A DNA stretch of 64,000 nucleotides from Brachybacterium fresconis (GCF_017876515.1 NZ_JAGIOC010000001.1:2418001-2482000), one strand, 5' to 3'; positions 33,838-43,318 are shown, numbered from the stretch's first letter. Notes: generated by a model from the letters alone, not told the origin. A program made the numbers and translations.

Positions 33838-35382
33838 TCAGGAGTACAGCGCCTCGGTGTCCTCGTCGACCCAGTCCAGGGTGCGCTCGACGGCCTTCTT
33901 CCACAGGCGGAGGTAGCGCTCGCGGGTCTCCTCCTCCATGGAGGGCTCCCAGCGCTTGTCCTCGGCCCAGTTGTCGATGACGTCCTGCTCGCCGTTCCAG
34001 AAGCCCACGGCGATGCCGGCCGCGTAGGCGGCGCCCAGCGCGGTGGTCTCGATGACCTTCGGCCGCACCACGGGCACGCCGAGGATGTCGGCCTGGAACT
34101 GCATGAGGGTCTCGTTCATGACCATGCCGCCGTCGACCTTGAGCTCGGACAGCTCCACGCCCTCGCTCTCGGCGTCGGCGATCATCGCGTCCAGCACCTC
34201 ACGGGTCTGGAAGGCCGTGGCCTCCAGGGTGGCCCGCGCGATGTGGCCCTTGTTGTGGAAGCGGGTCATGCCGACCATCGCGCCGCGGGCGTCGGGCCGC
34301 CAGTGCGGGGCGAACAGGCCCGAGAAGGCAGGGACGATGAACAGACCGCCGTTGTCGTCGACGTCCTTGGCGAGGTCCTCGATCTCCGGGGCGTCCTTGA
34401 TCAGACCCAGGTTGTCGCGCATCCACTGGACCAGCGAGCCGGTCACCGCGATCGAGCCCTCGAGGGCGTAGACCGGCTTCTGGTCGCCGATCTTGTAGGC
34501 GACCGTGGTGAGCAGCCCGTTCTCGCTGCGCACGAGGTCCTCGCCGGTGTTGATCAGCATGAAGTTGCCGGTGCCGTAGGTGTTCTTGGCCTGGCCCACG
34601 TCGAAGCAGGCCTGGCCGAAGGTGGCGGCCTGCTGGTCGCCGAGGATGCCGGCGAGCGGGGTGTCGATGAGCAGGTCGTTCTTGCGACCCTTCCCGTACA
34701 CCTCGGAAGAGGACCTGATCTCCGGAAGCATCGACATCGGGATGCCCATGTCCTTCGCGATGTCCTCGTTCCAGTCCAGCGTGTCGATGTTCATGAGCAT
34801 CGTGCGCGAGGCGTTGGTGACGTCGGTGACGTGCACGCCACCGTTGGTGCCGCCGGTGAGGTTCCACATCAGCCAGGCGTCGGTGTTGCCGAAGATCAGC
34901 TCGCCGGCCTCGGCCCGGGCGCGCGCGCCCTCGACGTTGTCGAGGATCCACTTCACCTTGGGGCCGGAGAAGTAGGTCGCCAGCGGCAGCCCGACGCGCT
35001 CCTTGTACTTCTCGGCGCCCTCGTCGCCTCCGAGCTCGTCGCAGATGCGCTGGGTGCGGGTGTCCTGCCAGACGACCGCGTTGTAGACGGGCTCGCCGGT
35101 GTTCTTGTCCCACACGACGGTCGTCTCGCGCTGGTTGGTGATGCCGACGGCCGCCAGCTGGTGGCGGTTGATGTCGGCGCCCACCAGCGCCTGGCCGACG
35201 ACGTCACGGGTGTTCTTCCAGATCTCCTGCGGGTCGTGCTCGACCCAGCCGGACTTCGGGAAGATCTGCTCGTGCTCCTTCTGCCCCGAGGAGACGATCT
35301 GCCCGGCGTGGTCGAAGATGATCGCGCGGGTCGAGGTCGTGCCCTGGTCGATGGACATGATGTACATCGTCTGGTCGTTCAT
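33838..35382 (-). CDS. glpK: Glycerol kinase
   Basis: Phosphorylates glycerol to glycerol 3-phosphate. 514 residues, FGGY fold: [20 protein letters not shown] at the N-terminus, [41 protein letters not shown], and [20 protein letters not shown], all classic GlpK blocks. The ATG follows GAAGGAG. It is downstream of the glycerol facilitator with a 92-bp gap, so glpF and glpK probably share a transcript ended by the long hairpin at 33761. Confidence 0.96.
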   Translation of the reverse strand: MNDQTMYIMSIDQGTTSTRAIIFDHAGQIVSSGQKEHEQIFPKSGWVEHDPQEIWKNTRDVVGQALVGADINRHQLAAVGITNQRETTVVWDKNTGEPVYNAVVWQDTRTQRICDELGGDEGAEKYKERVGLPLATYFSGPKVKWILDNVEGARARAEAGELIFGNTDAWLMWNLTGGTNGGVHVTDVTNASRTMLMNIDTLDWNEDIAKDMGIPMSMLPEIRSSSEVYGKGRKNDLLIDTPLAGILGDQQAATFGQACFDVGQAKNTYGTGNFMLINTGEDLVRSENGLLTTVAYKIGDQKPVYALEGSIAVTGSLVQWMRDNLGLIKDAPEIEDLAKDVDDNGGLFIVPAFSGLFAPHWRPDARGAMVGMTRFHNKGHIARATLEATAFQTREVLDAMIADAESEGVELSELKVDGGMVMNETLMQFQADILGVPVVRPKVIETTALGAAYAAGIAVGFWNGEQDVIDNWAEDKRWEPSMEEETRERYLRLWKKAVERTLDWVDEDTEALYS

Positions 35383-35474
35383 CGGAACTCCTTCGTCGTG
35401 GATGAGGGGAGGTGTCGTGGATGGGTGCCGGGGAGGCCGGTGCGGCGCTCGACGGTCTCAGAAGGTCAGGTCGC

Positions 35475-36206
35475 TCAGAAGTAGATGAGCGAGAACAGTC
35501 CGGCGAGGGAGCCACCGATCAGAGGACCGGCGATCGGTACCCACGAGTATGCCCAGTCCGAGCCGCCCTTGTTCGGGATCGGCAGGACCGCATGCGCGAG
35601 GCGCGGTCCGAGGTCTCGGGCGGGGTTGATGGCGTACCCCGTCGGCCCGCCGAGGGAGGCGCCGATGGCGAGCACCAGCAGCGCGACCGCGAGCGGCCCG
35701 AGCTTGTCCGGCGTGTTGCCGAACATGATGATCACGAAGACCAGCACGAAGGTCGCGATGATCTCGGTGACCAGGTTCCAGCCGTAGGAGCGGATCTCCG
35801 GGCCGGTGGAGAAGGTACCCAGGATGGTGCCCGGGTCCTTCTCCTGGTCGTAGTGGTTCTTGTAGACCAGCCAGGCGAGCACGGCGCCGATGAAGGCGCC
35901 GATGACCTCGGCGATGTAGTAGGTGACCGTGGTGCCGAGCGTGATCGAGATGCCCGGTGCGTACTCGGCGGCTTCGCTCATGAGCAGGCCGGTGGTGACG
36001 GCGGGGTTGATGTGCGCGCCGGTCTTGAAGGCCGTGTAGACGCCGACGAAGACCGCGAGGCCCCAGCCGAAGTTGACCATCAGCCAGCCGCCGTCCTTGC
36101 CCTTCGTCTTTCCCAGGATGTTGTTGGCGACGACGCCGCCGCCCATCAGGGTCAGCATCGCGGTGCCCGCGATCTCCGACAACAGGATCGTTCCGATCGT
36201 TCCCAT
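35475..36206 (-). CDS. glpF: Glycerol facilitator (aquaglyceroporin)
   Basis: 243 residues, six helices and two half-helices with the pore motifs: first HINPAVTTG, second AINPARDLGPR, whose Asp after the NPAR motif marks glycerol-permeable members. GAGGAG ribosome site before the ATG. Together with glpK and glpD gives uptake, phosphorylation and oxidation of glycerol. Confidence 0.94.
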   Translation of the reverse strand: MGTIGTILLSEIAGTAMLTLMGGGVVANNILGKTKGKDGGWLMVNFGWGLAVFVGVYTAFKTGAHINPAVTTGLLMSEAAEYAPGISITLGTTVTYYIAEVIGAFIGAVLAWLVYKNHYDQEKDPGTILGTFSTGPEIRSYGWNLVTEIIATFVLVFVIIMFGNTPDKLGPLAVALLVLAIGASLGGPTGYAINPARDLGPRLAHAVLPIPNKGGSDWAYSWVPIAGPLIGGSLAGLFSLIYF

Positions 36207-36314
36207 GCGTTCTCCTCGTCGAGATCGACCTGACGGAGGACAGGTCGTGCGCCGGCTCCCGCCGGCGACAGGCCCCGAAGGGCCTCGGGGGCGTGCGCTC
36301 TGCCGCCCCGCGGC

Positions 36315-36339
36315 GTCCCCGGACTCGGTGCCCGGGGAC
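36315..36339 (-). terminator. Hairpin after glpD
   Basis: GTCCCCGG and CCGGGGAC arms around a 9-base loop, 14 bp past the glpD stop on the minus strand and before glpF. It would reduce but perhaps not abolish read-through into glpFK. Confidence 0.55.
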
Positions 36340-36352
36340 TGCAGATTCTGGG

Positions 36353-38089
36353 TCAGTGCCTCGGCGGCACCTCGGGGACGGCACCGATGCGGGCAGCGGT
36401 CTCGGCGTCGGTCCCGGCCTGCTCGCCCTCGAGGCGGGCGGCGATGTATTCGCGGTACGTCTCCACCTCCCGGGCCTGGCCGCTCTCGTCCCAGCCCAGC
36501 TCGGGACCGACGAGGGCGGCGACCTCCGCGGCGGCGTCGACACCGCGATCGCGGGTCTCGTAGTCCAGCCGGGTGCGACGCTCGAGGATGTCTGCCAGGT
36601 GGCGCGCTCCCTCGGCGCGGACGGCGTACAGCGCCTCGGCCCGCAGGTAGCGCGGGGCGTGCTCGAGGGGCGTGCCGAGCGCGGGGTCCTCGTCGATCAG
36701 GGCGAGGACGTCGCTCAGCAGCGCGCCGTAGCGGAACAGCAGGCGGTCGATGCGCACGGTGTCGAGGTCGTACCGTCGGGCGATCTTCTGCTTGTCGCGC
36801 ACCAGGGTCTCGTAGCCCTGGGCGCCGATCACCGGCACGGAGCGGGTCAGGCTGGGCCGCCCCGGCTGGTGCTCCTTGATCGCGAAGTCGACGATGTCCT
36901 CGGCCATCACCCGGTAGGTGGTGAACTTGCCGCCGGCGATGGCGGACAGGCCCGGCTCGACCTGCATGACCGTGTGCTCGCGGGAGACCTTCGCCGAGCC
37001 TCCGCCCTTCTGCACCGGCTGGACCAGGGGACGCAGGCCGGAGTAGACGCCGATGACGTCCTCGCGCGAGAGGTCGTCGGCCAGCACCGCGTTGGCGTGC
37101 TCGAGCACGTACTCGATGTCGTCGGAGGTCGCGCCGACGTCGGCCGGATCCTCGGTCCAGGCGGTGTCGGTGGTGCCGATGACCCAGTACTCGTCCCAGG
37201 GGATGATGAACAGGACCGACTTCTCGGTCTGGGTGATGATGCCGGTGTCGGGCACGGCGGGGATGCGGTCGCGGGCGATGGTGACGTGGATGCCCTTGGA
37301 GGCGAGCACCTTCAGACCGGCGTCGGCCCCGGCGAGGTCCTGCTGATCCTCCGTCCAGACGCCTCCGGCCAGGAGGGTGTCGCGGGCGTGGACCTCGAAC
37401 TCCTCGCCGGTCTCCTCGTCCCGCACCCGGGCGCCGCTGACGCGCCCGCCCTCGTGGAGGTAGTCGACGACGCTGGTGTAGTTGGCGACGGAGGCGTCGT
37501 GCTGCGCGGCCGAGCGCACCAGCATCATCACGAAGCGGGCGTCGTCGACCTGTGCGTCGTAGTACTCCAGGGCGCCGACGGCCTTGTCCCCGTCGAGCGC
37601 CGGGAAGACCTCGAGCATCTTGTCGTGCAGGAGATGGCGGTGCATCGGCACGGCACGCTTGCGACCCACGGATTGCATCGCGTCGTAGAGCATCACGCCG
37701 GAGCCGATGAACGCGCGGTCGACCACCTTCTTGAAGAAGGGGAAGACGAACTTGATGGGCTTGACCAGGTGCGGAGCGGTGTGTTCGAGCAGCAGGTCGC
37801 GCTCGCGCAGGGCCTCGGCGACGAGCTTGAAGTCCAGCATCTGCAGGTAGCGCAGGCCGCCGTGCATGAGCTTGGAGGAGCGCGACGAGGTCCCGGCGGC
37901 CCAGTCGCGGGTCTCGACGAGCCCGACGGACAGTCCGCGCGTGGCGGCGTCGAACGCGGCGCCGGCGCCGTTGACCCCGCCGCCGACGACGAGGACGTCC
38001 AAGGGGTTCTCCGCGGTGGCGGCGCGCAGGCGGGCGAGGTGCTCCGTCCGGGCCCCGGGGGTGAGGGCGGACCGGTTCTGATCGGACAC
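36353..38089 (-). CDS. glpD: Aerobic glycerol-3-phosphate dehydrogenase
   Basis: 578-residue FAD enzyme converting glycerol 3-phosphate to dihydroxyacetone phosphate, membrane associated. FAD loop DVLVVGGGVNGAGAAFDAATR, then SSRSSKLMHGGLRYL, AVGALEYYDAQVDD and WDEYWVIGTTDTAW; C-terminal DAO-C domain. GTG at 38089 is preferred because GAAGGAG lies 8 bases upstream; an in-frame ATG at 38107 would overlap that site. Divergent from a SorC-type regulator that likely controls it. Confidence 0.93.
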   Translation of the reverse strand: MSDQNRSALTPGARTEHLARLRAATAENPLDVLVVGGGVNGAGAAFDAATRGLSVGLVETRDWAAGTSSRSSKLMHGGLRYLQMLDFKLVAEALRERDLLLEHTAPHLVKPIKFVFPFFKKVVDRAFIGSGVMLYDAMQSVGRKRAVPMHRHLLHDKMLEVFPALDGDKAVGALEYYDAQVDDARFVMMLVRSAAQHDASVANYTSVVDYLHEGGRVSGARVRDEETGEEFEVHARDTLLAGGVWTEDQQDLAGADAGLKVLASKGIHVTIARDRIPAVPDTGIITQTEKSVLFIIPWDEYWVIGTTDTAWTEDPADVGATSDDIEYVLEHANAVLADDLSREDVIGVYSGLRPLVQPVQKGGGSAKVSREHTVMQVEPGLSAIAGGKFTTYRVMAEDIVDFAIKEHQPGRPSLTRSVPVIGAQGYETLVRDKQKIARRYDLDTVRIDRLLFRYGALLSDVLALIDEDPALGTPLEHAPRYLRAEALYAVRAEGARHLADILERRTRLDYETRDRGVDAAAEVAALVGPELGWDESGQAREVETYREYIAARLEGEQAGTDAETAARIGAVPEVPPRH

Positions 38090-38205
38090 GTGGATGCTCC
38101 TTCGCAATGACGCCGGGTGGACTCGTGGTCCGCCGCGACGGGCGCGACGGTCACGGCGGCAATGGAGTCATCCTCGAACCGTCGTGCAGCAGAACGCAAA
38201 CTCCG

Positions 38206-38219
38206 TGCACGAACGTGCA
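38206..38219. promoter_or_regulatory. Putative operator between glpD and SorC-type regulator
   Basis: TGCACGAACGTGCA is an inverted repeat (TGCACG/CGTGCA) with only the central two bases unpaired, 11 bp before the regulator ATG; a partial second copy, GTGCAGCAGAACGCAA, lies about 20 bp upstream. Position suggests autoregulation and control of divergent glpD. Confidence 0.55.
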
Positions 38220-38230
38220 AGACTGATGTC

Positions 38231-39190
38231 ATGAATCCCGAATCGCGCCCCGACACGCTCTTCGAGGCTGCACGGATGTACTACGGCGAGGGCCGCACGA
38301 TGGAGTCGATCGCCATCGATCTCGAGGTCTCCCGCTCGACGGTCTCCCGGATGCTGCGCGATGCCCGGGAGGCCGGGCTGGTCCAGATCACGCTGCGCCC
38401 GCCGGACGCCCATCGGGTCGAGGAGCTGCGCCGGCGGATCGCCCACAGGTTCGGGGTGCGCACGCGCGTGGTGCCCGCCCGTCCCGGCGACGGCGAGCAC
38501 GAGCGGCTGCAAGCGGTGGCCGACGCGGGCGCCGACGTGCTCGACGAGATGCTCGAGCCGGGGATGACCCTGGGGCTCGCCTGGGGCACGACGATCGCGT
38601 CGATACTGGGGAGCGTGCGGGCGCGCCCGATCCCCGGGATGCGCATCGTGCAGCTGAACGGTGCGATCAACACCGAGGGCTCCGGGCTGACCTACATCTC
38701 GACCGTGCTGGCCCGCGCGGCGACGCTGTGGGACGCGACGGTCCACCACTTCCCCGTCCCGGCCTTCTTCGACTACGCCGCCACTCGGGAGGCGATGTGG
38801 CGCGAGCGCTCGGTGCAGAAGGTGCTGGAGACCCAGCGGCAGACCACCCTGGCCGTCTTCAGCGTCGGGGCCTTCGACGCGGAGGTGCCCAGCCACGTCT
38901 ACACGAACAACTACCTCACCGGCGAGGACCTGGCCTCGCTGCGGGCCGACGGCGCCGTCGGCGACGTGTGCACCGTATTCCTGCGGGCCGACGGCTCCTT
39001 CCGGGACATCGCGATGAACGCGCGGGGCTCCGGGGCCGATCCCAGTCGGCTCTCCCGCATCGCCCACCGGCTGCTGGTGGTCTCCGGCTCCCGCAAGGCG
39101 CTGCCGTTGCGGGCGGCCCTGCGCGCCGGCGTCGCGACCGATCTGGTGGTCGACGAGGTCACGGCCGCGAGCCTGCTGTCGCTGCGGTGA
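38231..39190 (+). CDS. SorC/DeoR-type sugar-binding regulator, probable glycerol regulator
   Basis: 319 residues: helix-turn-helix YYGEGRTMESIAIDLEVSRS then TVSRMLRDAREAGLV (residues 17-52) and SorC effector domain (GLAWGTTIASILG, RIVQLNGAINTEGSGLTYIS, GDVCTVFLRADGSFRDIAMN, VVSGSRKALPLRAALRAG). The ATG at 38231 starts just before the homology; an upstream frame opening at 38117 crosses the operator region. Divergent from glpD with 141 bp between, hence a candidate sensor of glycerol 3-phosphate or dihydroxyacetone phosphate. Only distantly similar to the SorC-type protein at 18452. Confidence 0.87.
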   Translation: MNPESRPDTLFEAARMYYGEGRTMESIAIDLEVSRSTVSRMLRDAREAGLVQITLRPPDAHRVEELRRRIAHRFGVRTRVVPARPGDGEHERLQAVADAGADVLDEMLEPGMTLGLAWGTTIASILGSVRARPIPGMRIVQLNGAINTEGSGLTYISTVLARAATLWDATVHHFPVPAFFDYAATREAMWRERSVQKVLETQRQTTLAVFSVGAFDAEVPSHVYTNNYLTGEDLASLRADGAVGDVCTVFLRADGSFRDIAMNARGSGADPSRLSRIAHRLLVVSGSRKALPLRAALRAGVATDLVVDEVTAASLLSLR

Positions 39191-39285
39191 GGGGCATGGC
39201 CGCGGGGAGTACGGGGCGCTGGGGCGCGACGGCGGCGTCGGCGCGACGCATCACCGCCGACGCCCGCACGGTCACGGACGCACGG

Positions 39286-39804
39286 TCATGGGCGCCGCGG
39301 AGGCTCCGCGTACAGCACCCGGAAGCGCTCGCAGACCACGGGCATGTCCGGGGCGAACCCGCGGGCCGCATGCGCTGTCCAGAAATCCTCGTGGATGCGC
39401 CGCCAGGATGCCAGGGTGCGGTCGTCCTCTCCCTCTGCCCGGGCATGCTCGGCGGTGACCTCGTCGAAGGCCGCGATGTCGATCGCGGTCACCTCGAGGA
39501 CCGCCCGGGGCACGTCGGCCCCGTCGAGGACGATCGACAGGTCGCCGACGGCCGGGAGCGGCTCGGCGTCCTCTCCGTCCGCTCCGTAATCTGCCAGCGC
39601 CGAGGCCGTGCCGGTCTTGGTCCCCGCGAGCACGAGGGCGAGCAGGTCGTCGGCGTGCTCGGGGGTGGCGCCGAAGGCCCAGGCCTCGGGGAGCTCCCGC
39701 GGAAGGGACGTGTGGGCGGAGCGGGCCTCGGCCCAGAAGCGCTCGAGCGCAGCATCGGTGAAGGTCACGGGGTCACGATAGCGAGCAGTGTCGCCCGTCG
39801 ACAT
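39286..39804 (-). CDS. ASCH domain-containing protein
   Basis: 172 residues with ASCH/PUA-like features: FTDAALERFWAEAR, LPEAWAFGATPEHADDLLALVLAGTKTGTASAL (the ATxxLxxxxxxGxKTAT-like ASCH signature), LSIVLDGADVPRAVLEVTAI and EDFWTAHAARGFAPDMPVVCERFRVLY. The family is thought to bind RNA or modified nucleosides; some hydrolyse acetylated nucleosides. Function here is unknown. Its stop lies 95 bp from the SorC-type gene end (convergent). Confidence 0.8.
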   Translation of the reverse strand: MSTGDTARYRDPVTFTDAALERFWAEARSAHTSLPRELPEAWAFGATPEHADDLLALVLAGTKTGTASALADYGADGEDAEPLPAVGDLSIVLDGADVPRAVLEVTAIDIAAFDEVTAEHARAEGEDDRTLASWRRIHEDFWTAHAARGFAPDMPVVCERFRVLYAEPPRRP

Positions 39805-39815
39805 CGCGGAGAGCC

Positions 39816-40688
39816 TCAGCCTTCGACGCCGCTGAGGTCGAGGCGGTCCGGATGGGTGTAGACGTTCATGCGCCCGTCGCCGTCCTCGGCCGCACGGGTG
39901 AAGCCGAGCAGCGTCATGCCGACCTCATCGGCGGTGTCGACGGCCAGCGAGCTGGCGGCGGATACGCAGGCCAGCAGGGGGATCCCGGCCATGTAGGCCT
40001 TCTGCGCAATCTCGAAGCTGGCGCGGGAGGAGACCAGCAGGAAGCAGTCCGCAAGCGGCAGTCGATCCTCGAGCAGGGCCCAGCCGATGACCTTGTCGAC
40101 CGCGTTGTGGCGGCCGACGTCCTCGCGGACCACCAGGAGGTTCCCGGTCCGATCGACGAGGGCGGCCGCGTGGACGCCGCCGGTGCGGGCGAAGACGGCC
40201 TGCTGCCCGGTGAGCGCGCGGGCGGCCGCGAGGATCGCCCGGGGGTCGAGGGACCAGCCCTGCTCCAGCGTGTACCGGCCCTTCTGCCGCACCGCGTCGA
40301 TGCTCTCGGAACCGCACACCCCGCAGGCCGAGGTGGTGGTGAAGTTCTTCGTGACCAGGGGCAGCAGCTGCGGCGCCGTGGTGGTGAAGTCCATGACGTT
40401 GTACGTGTTGCGGGCGAAGCCGGTGCCGTCGTCGACCACCGCGCCGTCGCAGTAGCGCGCCTCGGTGATGTCCTCGCGATGGGCGATGATTCCCTCGGCG
40501 TGGAGGAATCCGTGGATCAGCTCGATGTCCTGGCCGGGGGTGCGCATGGTGAGGCTGAGCTGCTGGCCGTTCACCCGGATGTCCAGCGGCTCCTCGACGG
40601 CGACCCGGTCGCCCTTGCGCCCGGCGTAGAGCGTGCCCTCGCGCACCCGGACGGTGCGGATCCGCGCCGATTCGGTGACCCTGCCCAT
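39816..40688 (-). CDS. fdhD: Formate dehydrogenase accessory sulfurtransferase FdhD
   Basis: Transfers sulfur from a cysteine desulfurase to bis-MGD for formate dehydrogenase. 290 residues: EEPLDIRVNGQQLSLTMRTPG, the redox Cys pair CGVCG near residue 123, ALTGQQAVFARTGGVHAAAL and REDVGRHNAVDKVIGWAL. The ATG at 40688 has TACCCT 6 bases ahead, suggesting a leaderless start; a weak GAGGA also precedes it. No formate dehydrogenase or other molybdoenzyme is in the window. Confidence 0.92.
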   Translation of the reverse strand: MGRVTESARIRTVRVREGTLYAGRKGDRVAVEEPLDIRVNGQQLSLTMRTPGQDIELIHGFLHAEGIIAHREDITEARYCDGAVVDDGTGFARNTYNVMDFTTTAPQLLPLVTKNFTTTSACGVCGSESIDAVRQKGRYTLEQGWSLDPRAILAAARALTGQQAVFARTGGVHAAALVDRTGNLLVVREDVGRHNAVDKVIGWALLEDRLPLADCFLLVSSRASFEIAQKAYMAGIPLLACVSAASSLAVDTADEVGMTLLGFTRAAEDGDGRMNVYTHPDRLDLSGVEG

Positions 40689-40734
40689 TCCTCGAGGGTA
40701 TCCCGGCCACGGGGGCCGGGGACACGCAGGGCGA

Positions 40735-40774
40735 TTCCACCGAGACGTCCCGGTCCCGGGATGCATCGGTGGAA
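40735..40774 (-). terminator. Hairpin after SRPBCC gene
   Basis: TTCCACCGA...TCCCG arm pairs with CGGGA...TCGGTGGAA with two mismatches and one G-T pair, loop of about 6 bases. It lies 22 bp after the SRPBCC stop and before fdhD on the minus strand. Confidence 0.6.
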
Positions 40775-40795
40775 CCGGTGCCGGCGACCGGCGCG

Positions 40796-41281
40796 TCAGC
40801 GCCCCTTCTCGGCGAGGGCGCGGGCGACCTCGAGCTCCTCCTCCCACCCCTTCGAGTTCTCCTCGTAGTTCCGGCGGCGCACCTCGGCATCCAGGCTGAG
40901 GCGGGCGAAGCCGCGCTCGCGCACCGTGAGCTGCACGCCGTCGGCCTTCGTCGGCCCGGCGGGGTCGATGATGAACTCGACGGTGTTGTTCGGGGCGTCG
41001 GCGATCTCGCCGATCCCTCCGGCGAGCCAGCGGAAGGCCACCCGATTCGGCGCCTCGTGCACCTCGACGGCGATCTGGAAGCTGCCGTGGACCTCGTCGA
41101 CGACGCGGGTGACGGGCCCGTCGCGGGTGATCTCGTGCTCGCGGTACTCGCCGTCGTTGATGAACCAGCCGGGCTCCTGGATGATCCCGAAGACCGTCTC
41201 GGCAGTCGCCGCGATGTGGATGCTGCGGGCTATCTCGTCGGGAACCTCACCGGTGGCCGGATCCGTGGCGTCGTCGGTCAT
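40796..41281 (-). CDS. SRPBCC-family protein (START-like lipid/ligand fold)
   Basis: 161 residues with the AHSA1/SRPBCC pattern: ARSIHIAATAETVFGIIQEPGWFINDG at the N-terminus, VTRVVDEVHGSFQIAVEVHEAPNRVAFRW, and a C-terminal amphipathic helix ending in KGWEEELEVARALAEKGR. Ligand unknown. Stands alone, with a 240-bp gap upstream in which I see no strong promoter, and a hairpin downstream. A second, distinct SRPBCC gene lies at 60192. Confidence 0.78.
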   Translation of the reverse strand: MTDDATDPATGEVPDEIARSIHIAATAETVFGIIQEPGWFINDGEYREHEITRDGPVTRVVDEVHGSFQIAVEVHEAPNRVAFRWLAGGIGEIADAPNNTVEFIIDPAGPTKADGVQLTVRERGFARLSLDAEVRRRNYEENSKGWEEELEVARALAEKGR

Positions 41282-41522
41282 CACTGTGCTCCTCGGGTCG
41301 CGCTGCGGTCTCGTCTCCGTCTGTTCGAAGCCTGACAGACATCGTCCCGGTATGCGAGGGTTACGCCCCGCTCCGACGGGCCCGGCGTGGGGCCCGGTGC
41401 GGACAGATCGTCGATCGTTCCAGCGACGGCCTCCTGGGTCCGTTCGGTGGCCATGTGGCCGCTGTGCCGCGCAGGGTCGGCCGGTGCCATCTCGATCCGG
41501 CCGCATGGTCGACGACACGGGG

Positions 41523-42359
41523 TCACAGCGGCGTCGCGGCGACCTCCGCCAGAGCCCGCGGCGCGCGCCCGAGCACCTCCTGGACGTCGTCGCTGACCAC
41601 GTCGAGCTGCCCGGACGCGATCGCCGTGTAGGTGCTGATCCAGGCGTCGATCTGCCAGTCGGGCGCCCCGTACCGGGCGCGGGAGAGGCGGGCCTGCTCG
41701 AGCGTCTCGTCGACATAGGAGAAATCCTCGCCGCGGGTCGCGGACAGGATCTCGACGGCCTCGGCCAGTGTGAGCGCCGCCGGTCCGGTGAGGTCGAGCA
41801 TCCGGCCTGTCCAGGCATCGGGGCCACGCAGGATCGCCGCCGCGACGGCGGCGACGTCGGCACGGGCCACATAGGCGCAGCGCCCGTCACGGCCCGGGCC
41901 ACGGATCACGCGCTCCGCGCCGGCGAAGTCGAGCAGGATGTCGGCGTAGAAGCTGTCCCGCAGGAACGTCCAGGACATCCCGCTCTCCCGAAGCATCTGT
42001 TCGGTGGCGCCGTGGTCGCGGGCCAGAGTGAATTCCGCATCCGCGGAGGCCCCGAGGAACGACGTGTACACGGCGTGGCCGACGCCCGCCTCGGCGGCGG
42101 CGCTGATCGCGATGTGGTGCTGCTCGAGACGATCCGCGGCCTCCCCTGCGGAGACCAGCAGCAGGGCGTCGACGCCGGCGAAGGCCTGCCGGCAGGCGGC
42201 GGCGTCGGAGAACGCGGCCACCGCCACGTCGGCACCGGGCAGTCGCGGAGCGCGGGCCGCGTCGCGCACCACGAGGCGTGGCTCCACCCCCTCCACGGCA
42301 AGCAATCGGGCGACCTCTCCCCCGACCTTGCCGCTCGCCCCGGTGACGGCGATGCGCAT
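41523..42359 (-). CDS. NmrA-like NAD(P)-binding oxidoreductase
   Basis: 278 residues beginning MRIAVTGASGKVGGEVARLL (atypical SDR/NmrA glycine loop), then ALLLVSAGEAADRLEQHH, YTSFLGASADAEFTLARDHG and SGMSWTFLRDSFYADILLDF, the QOR2/NmrA-type pattern. Probably an NAD(P)H-dependent quinone or redox-sensor-type reductase. The ATG shares one base with the stop of the osmoprotectant binding-protein gene (TGATG), so it is translated with that importer operon. Confidence 0.82.
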   Translation of the reverse strand: MRIAVTGASGKVGGEVARLLAVEGVEPRLVVRDAARAPRLPGADVAVAAFSDAAACRQAFAGVDALLLVSAGEAADRLEQHHIAISAAAEAGVGHAVYTSFLGASADAEFTLARDHGATEQMLRESGMSWTFLRDSFYADILLDFAGAERVIRGPGRDGRCAYVARADVAAVAAAILRGPDAWTGRMLDLTGPAALTLAEAVEILSATRGEDFSYVDETLEQARLSRARYGAPDWQIDAWISTYTAIASGQLDVVSDDVQEVLGRAPRALAEVAATPL

Positions 42360-43318
42360 CAGACCAGGCCCTTCTCGCTCAGCCACCCGGAGGCGATGTC
42401 GGCGGAGCTCGCTTGCTCCTCGACGCTCTGGCGGTTCAGCTCGAGGAGATCGTCGGCGCTCAGCGCCTCGATGACCGCGGTGATCGCATCCGCCGCGTCC
42501 TCGTCGACCTTCTCGGACACGACGGGCACCACGTTCTGCGGGAGGATCAGGGACTCGGGGTCCTCGAGCACGACGAAGTCGTTCGCGACGATCGCCGGGT
42601 CGGCGGTGTAGAGGTCGGCGAGCTGCACGTCGCCGTCGGTGAGCGCCTGGACGGTGAGCGCCCCGCCGGAGTCCTCGACGGGCACGACGGTGATGTCGAC
42701 TCCGTAGACCTCCTTGACGCCCTCGGGCCCGTAGGGGCGCACCCCGAACTCGCTGTTGGCGGCGATCTTGAGGTCCTCCTCGACGCCGGCGAGGTCCCCG
42801 ATGGAGGTCAGGGAGTTGGCCTCGGCGAACGCGGAGGTGGTGGTGTAGGAGTCCTGGTCGGTGGCCTCGGCGAAGGGGAGCAGGCGCAGCTGATCGGGCA
42901 GCGCCTCGGCGAGCGCGGAGTGGATCTCCTCGGGGCTCGCGCTCTCCGCCTCGGAGTCATAGTTCTGCAGCAGATTGCCGATGTACTCGGGCATCACGTC
43001 GAGCTTGCCGGCCTCGAGCTCGGGCATGTACACCTCGCGCTGGCCGATCTGGTACTCGCGGCCGACCGTCACTCCCGTCGCCTCGAGCGACTGCGCGAAC
43101 AGCTCGGCGATGATCTCGTTGGAGTAGTAGGCCTGGGAGCCGATGACGAGAGTTCCCGAGGGGCTGTCTCCGCCGCTCCCGCCGTCGGACGCCCCGTCTC
43201 CCCCGCTGCCCTCGCCCTCCGCGAAGGGATCGGAGGTGCCGCAGGCGGCCGCTCCGAGGGCGACGCCGCCGACGCCGATCGCGCCGAGCAGGTGACGACG
43301 GGTGCTGTGGATGCTCAT
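42359..43318 (-). CDS. Osmoprotectant (glycine betaine/choline-type) ABC binding lipoprotein
   Basis: 319 residues, OpuAC/OpuCC-like. Twin-Arg region TRRHLLGAIG and lipobox GAAACG (Cys near residue 27), then a Gly/Ser linker. The mature part has LVIGSQAYYSNEIIAELFAQSLEATG, PEYIGNLLQNYDSEAE, ADLYTADPAI and FVVLEDPESLILPQNVVPVV as in quaternary-amine binding proteins. Fourth gene of the operon ATPase, permease, permease, binding protein. Confidence 0.88.
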   Translation of the reverse strand: MSIHSTRRHLLGAIGVGGVALGAAACGTSDPFAEGEGSGGDGASDGGSGGDSPSGTLVIGSQAYYSNEIIAELFAQSLEATGVTVGREYQIGQREVYMPELEAGKLDVMPEYIGNLLQNYDSEAESASPEEIHSALAEALPDQLRLLPFAEATDQDSYTTTSAFAEANSLTSIGDLAGVEEDLKIAANSEFGVRPYGPEGVKEVYGVDITVVPVEDSGGALTVQALTDGDVQLADLYTADPAIVANDFVVLEDPESLILPQNVVPVVSEKVDEDAADAITAVIEALSADDLLELNRQSVEEQASSADIASGWLSEKGLV

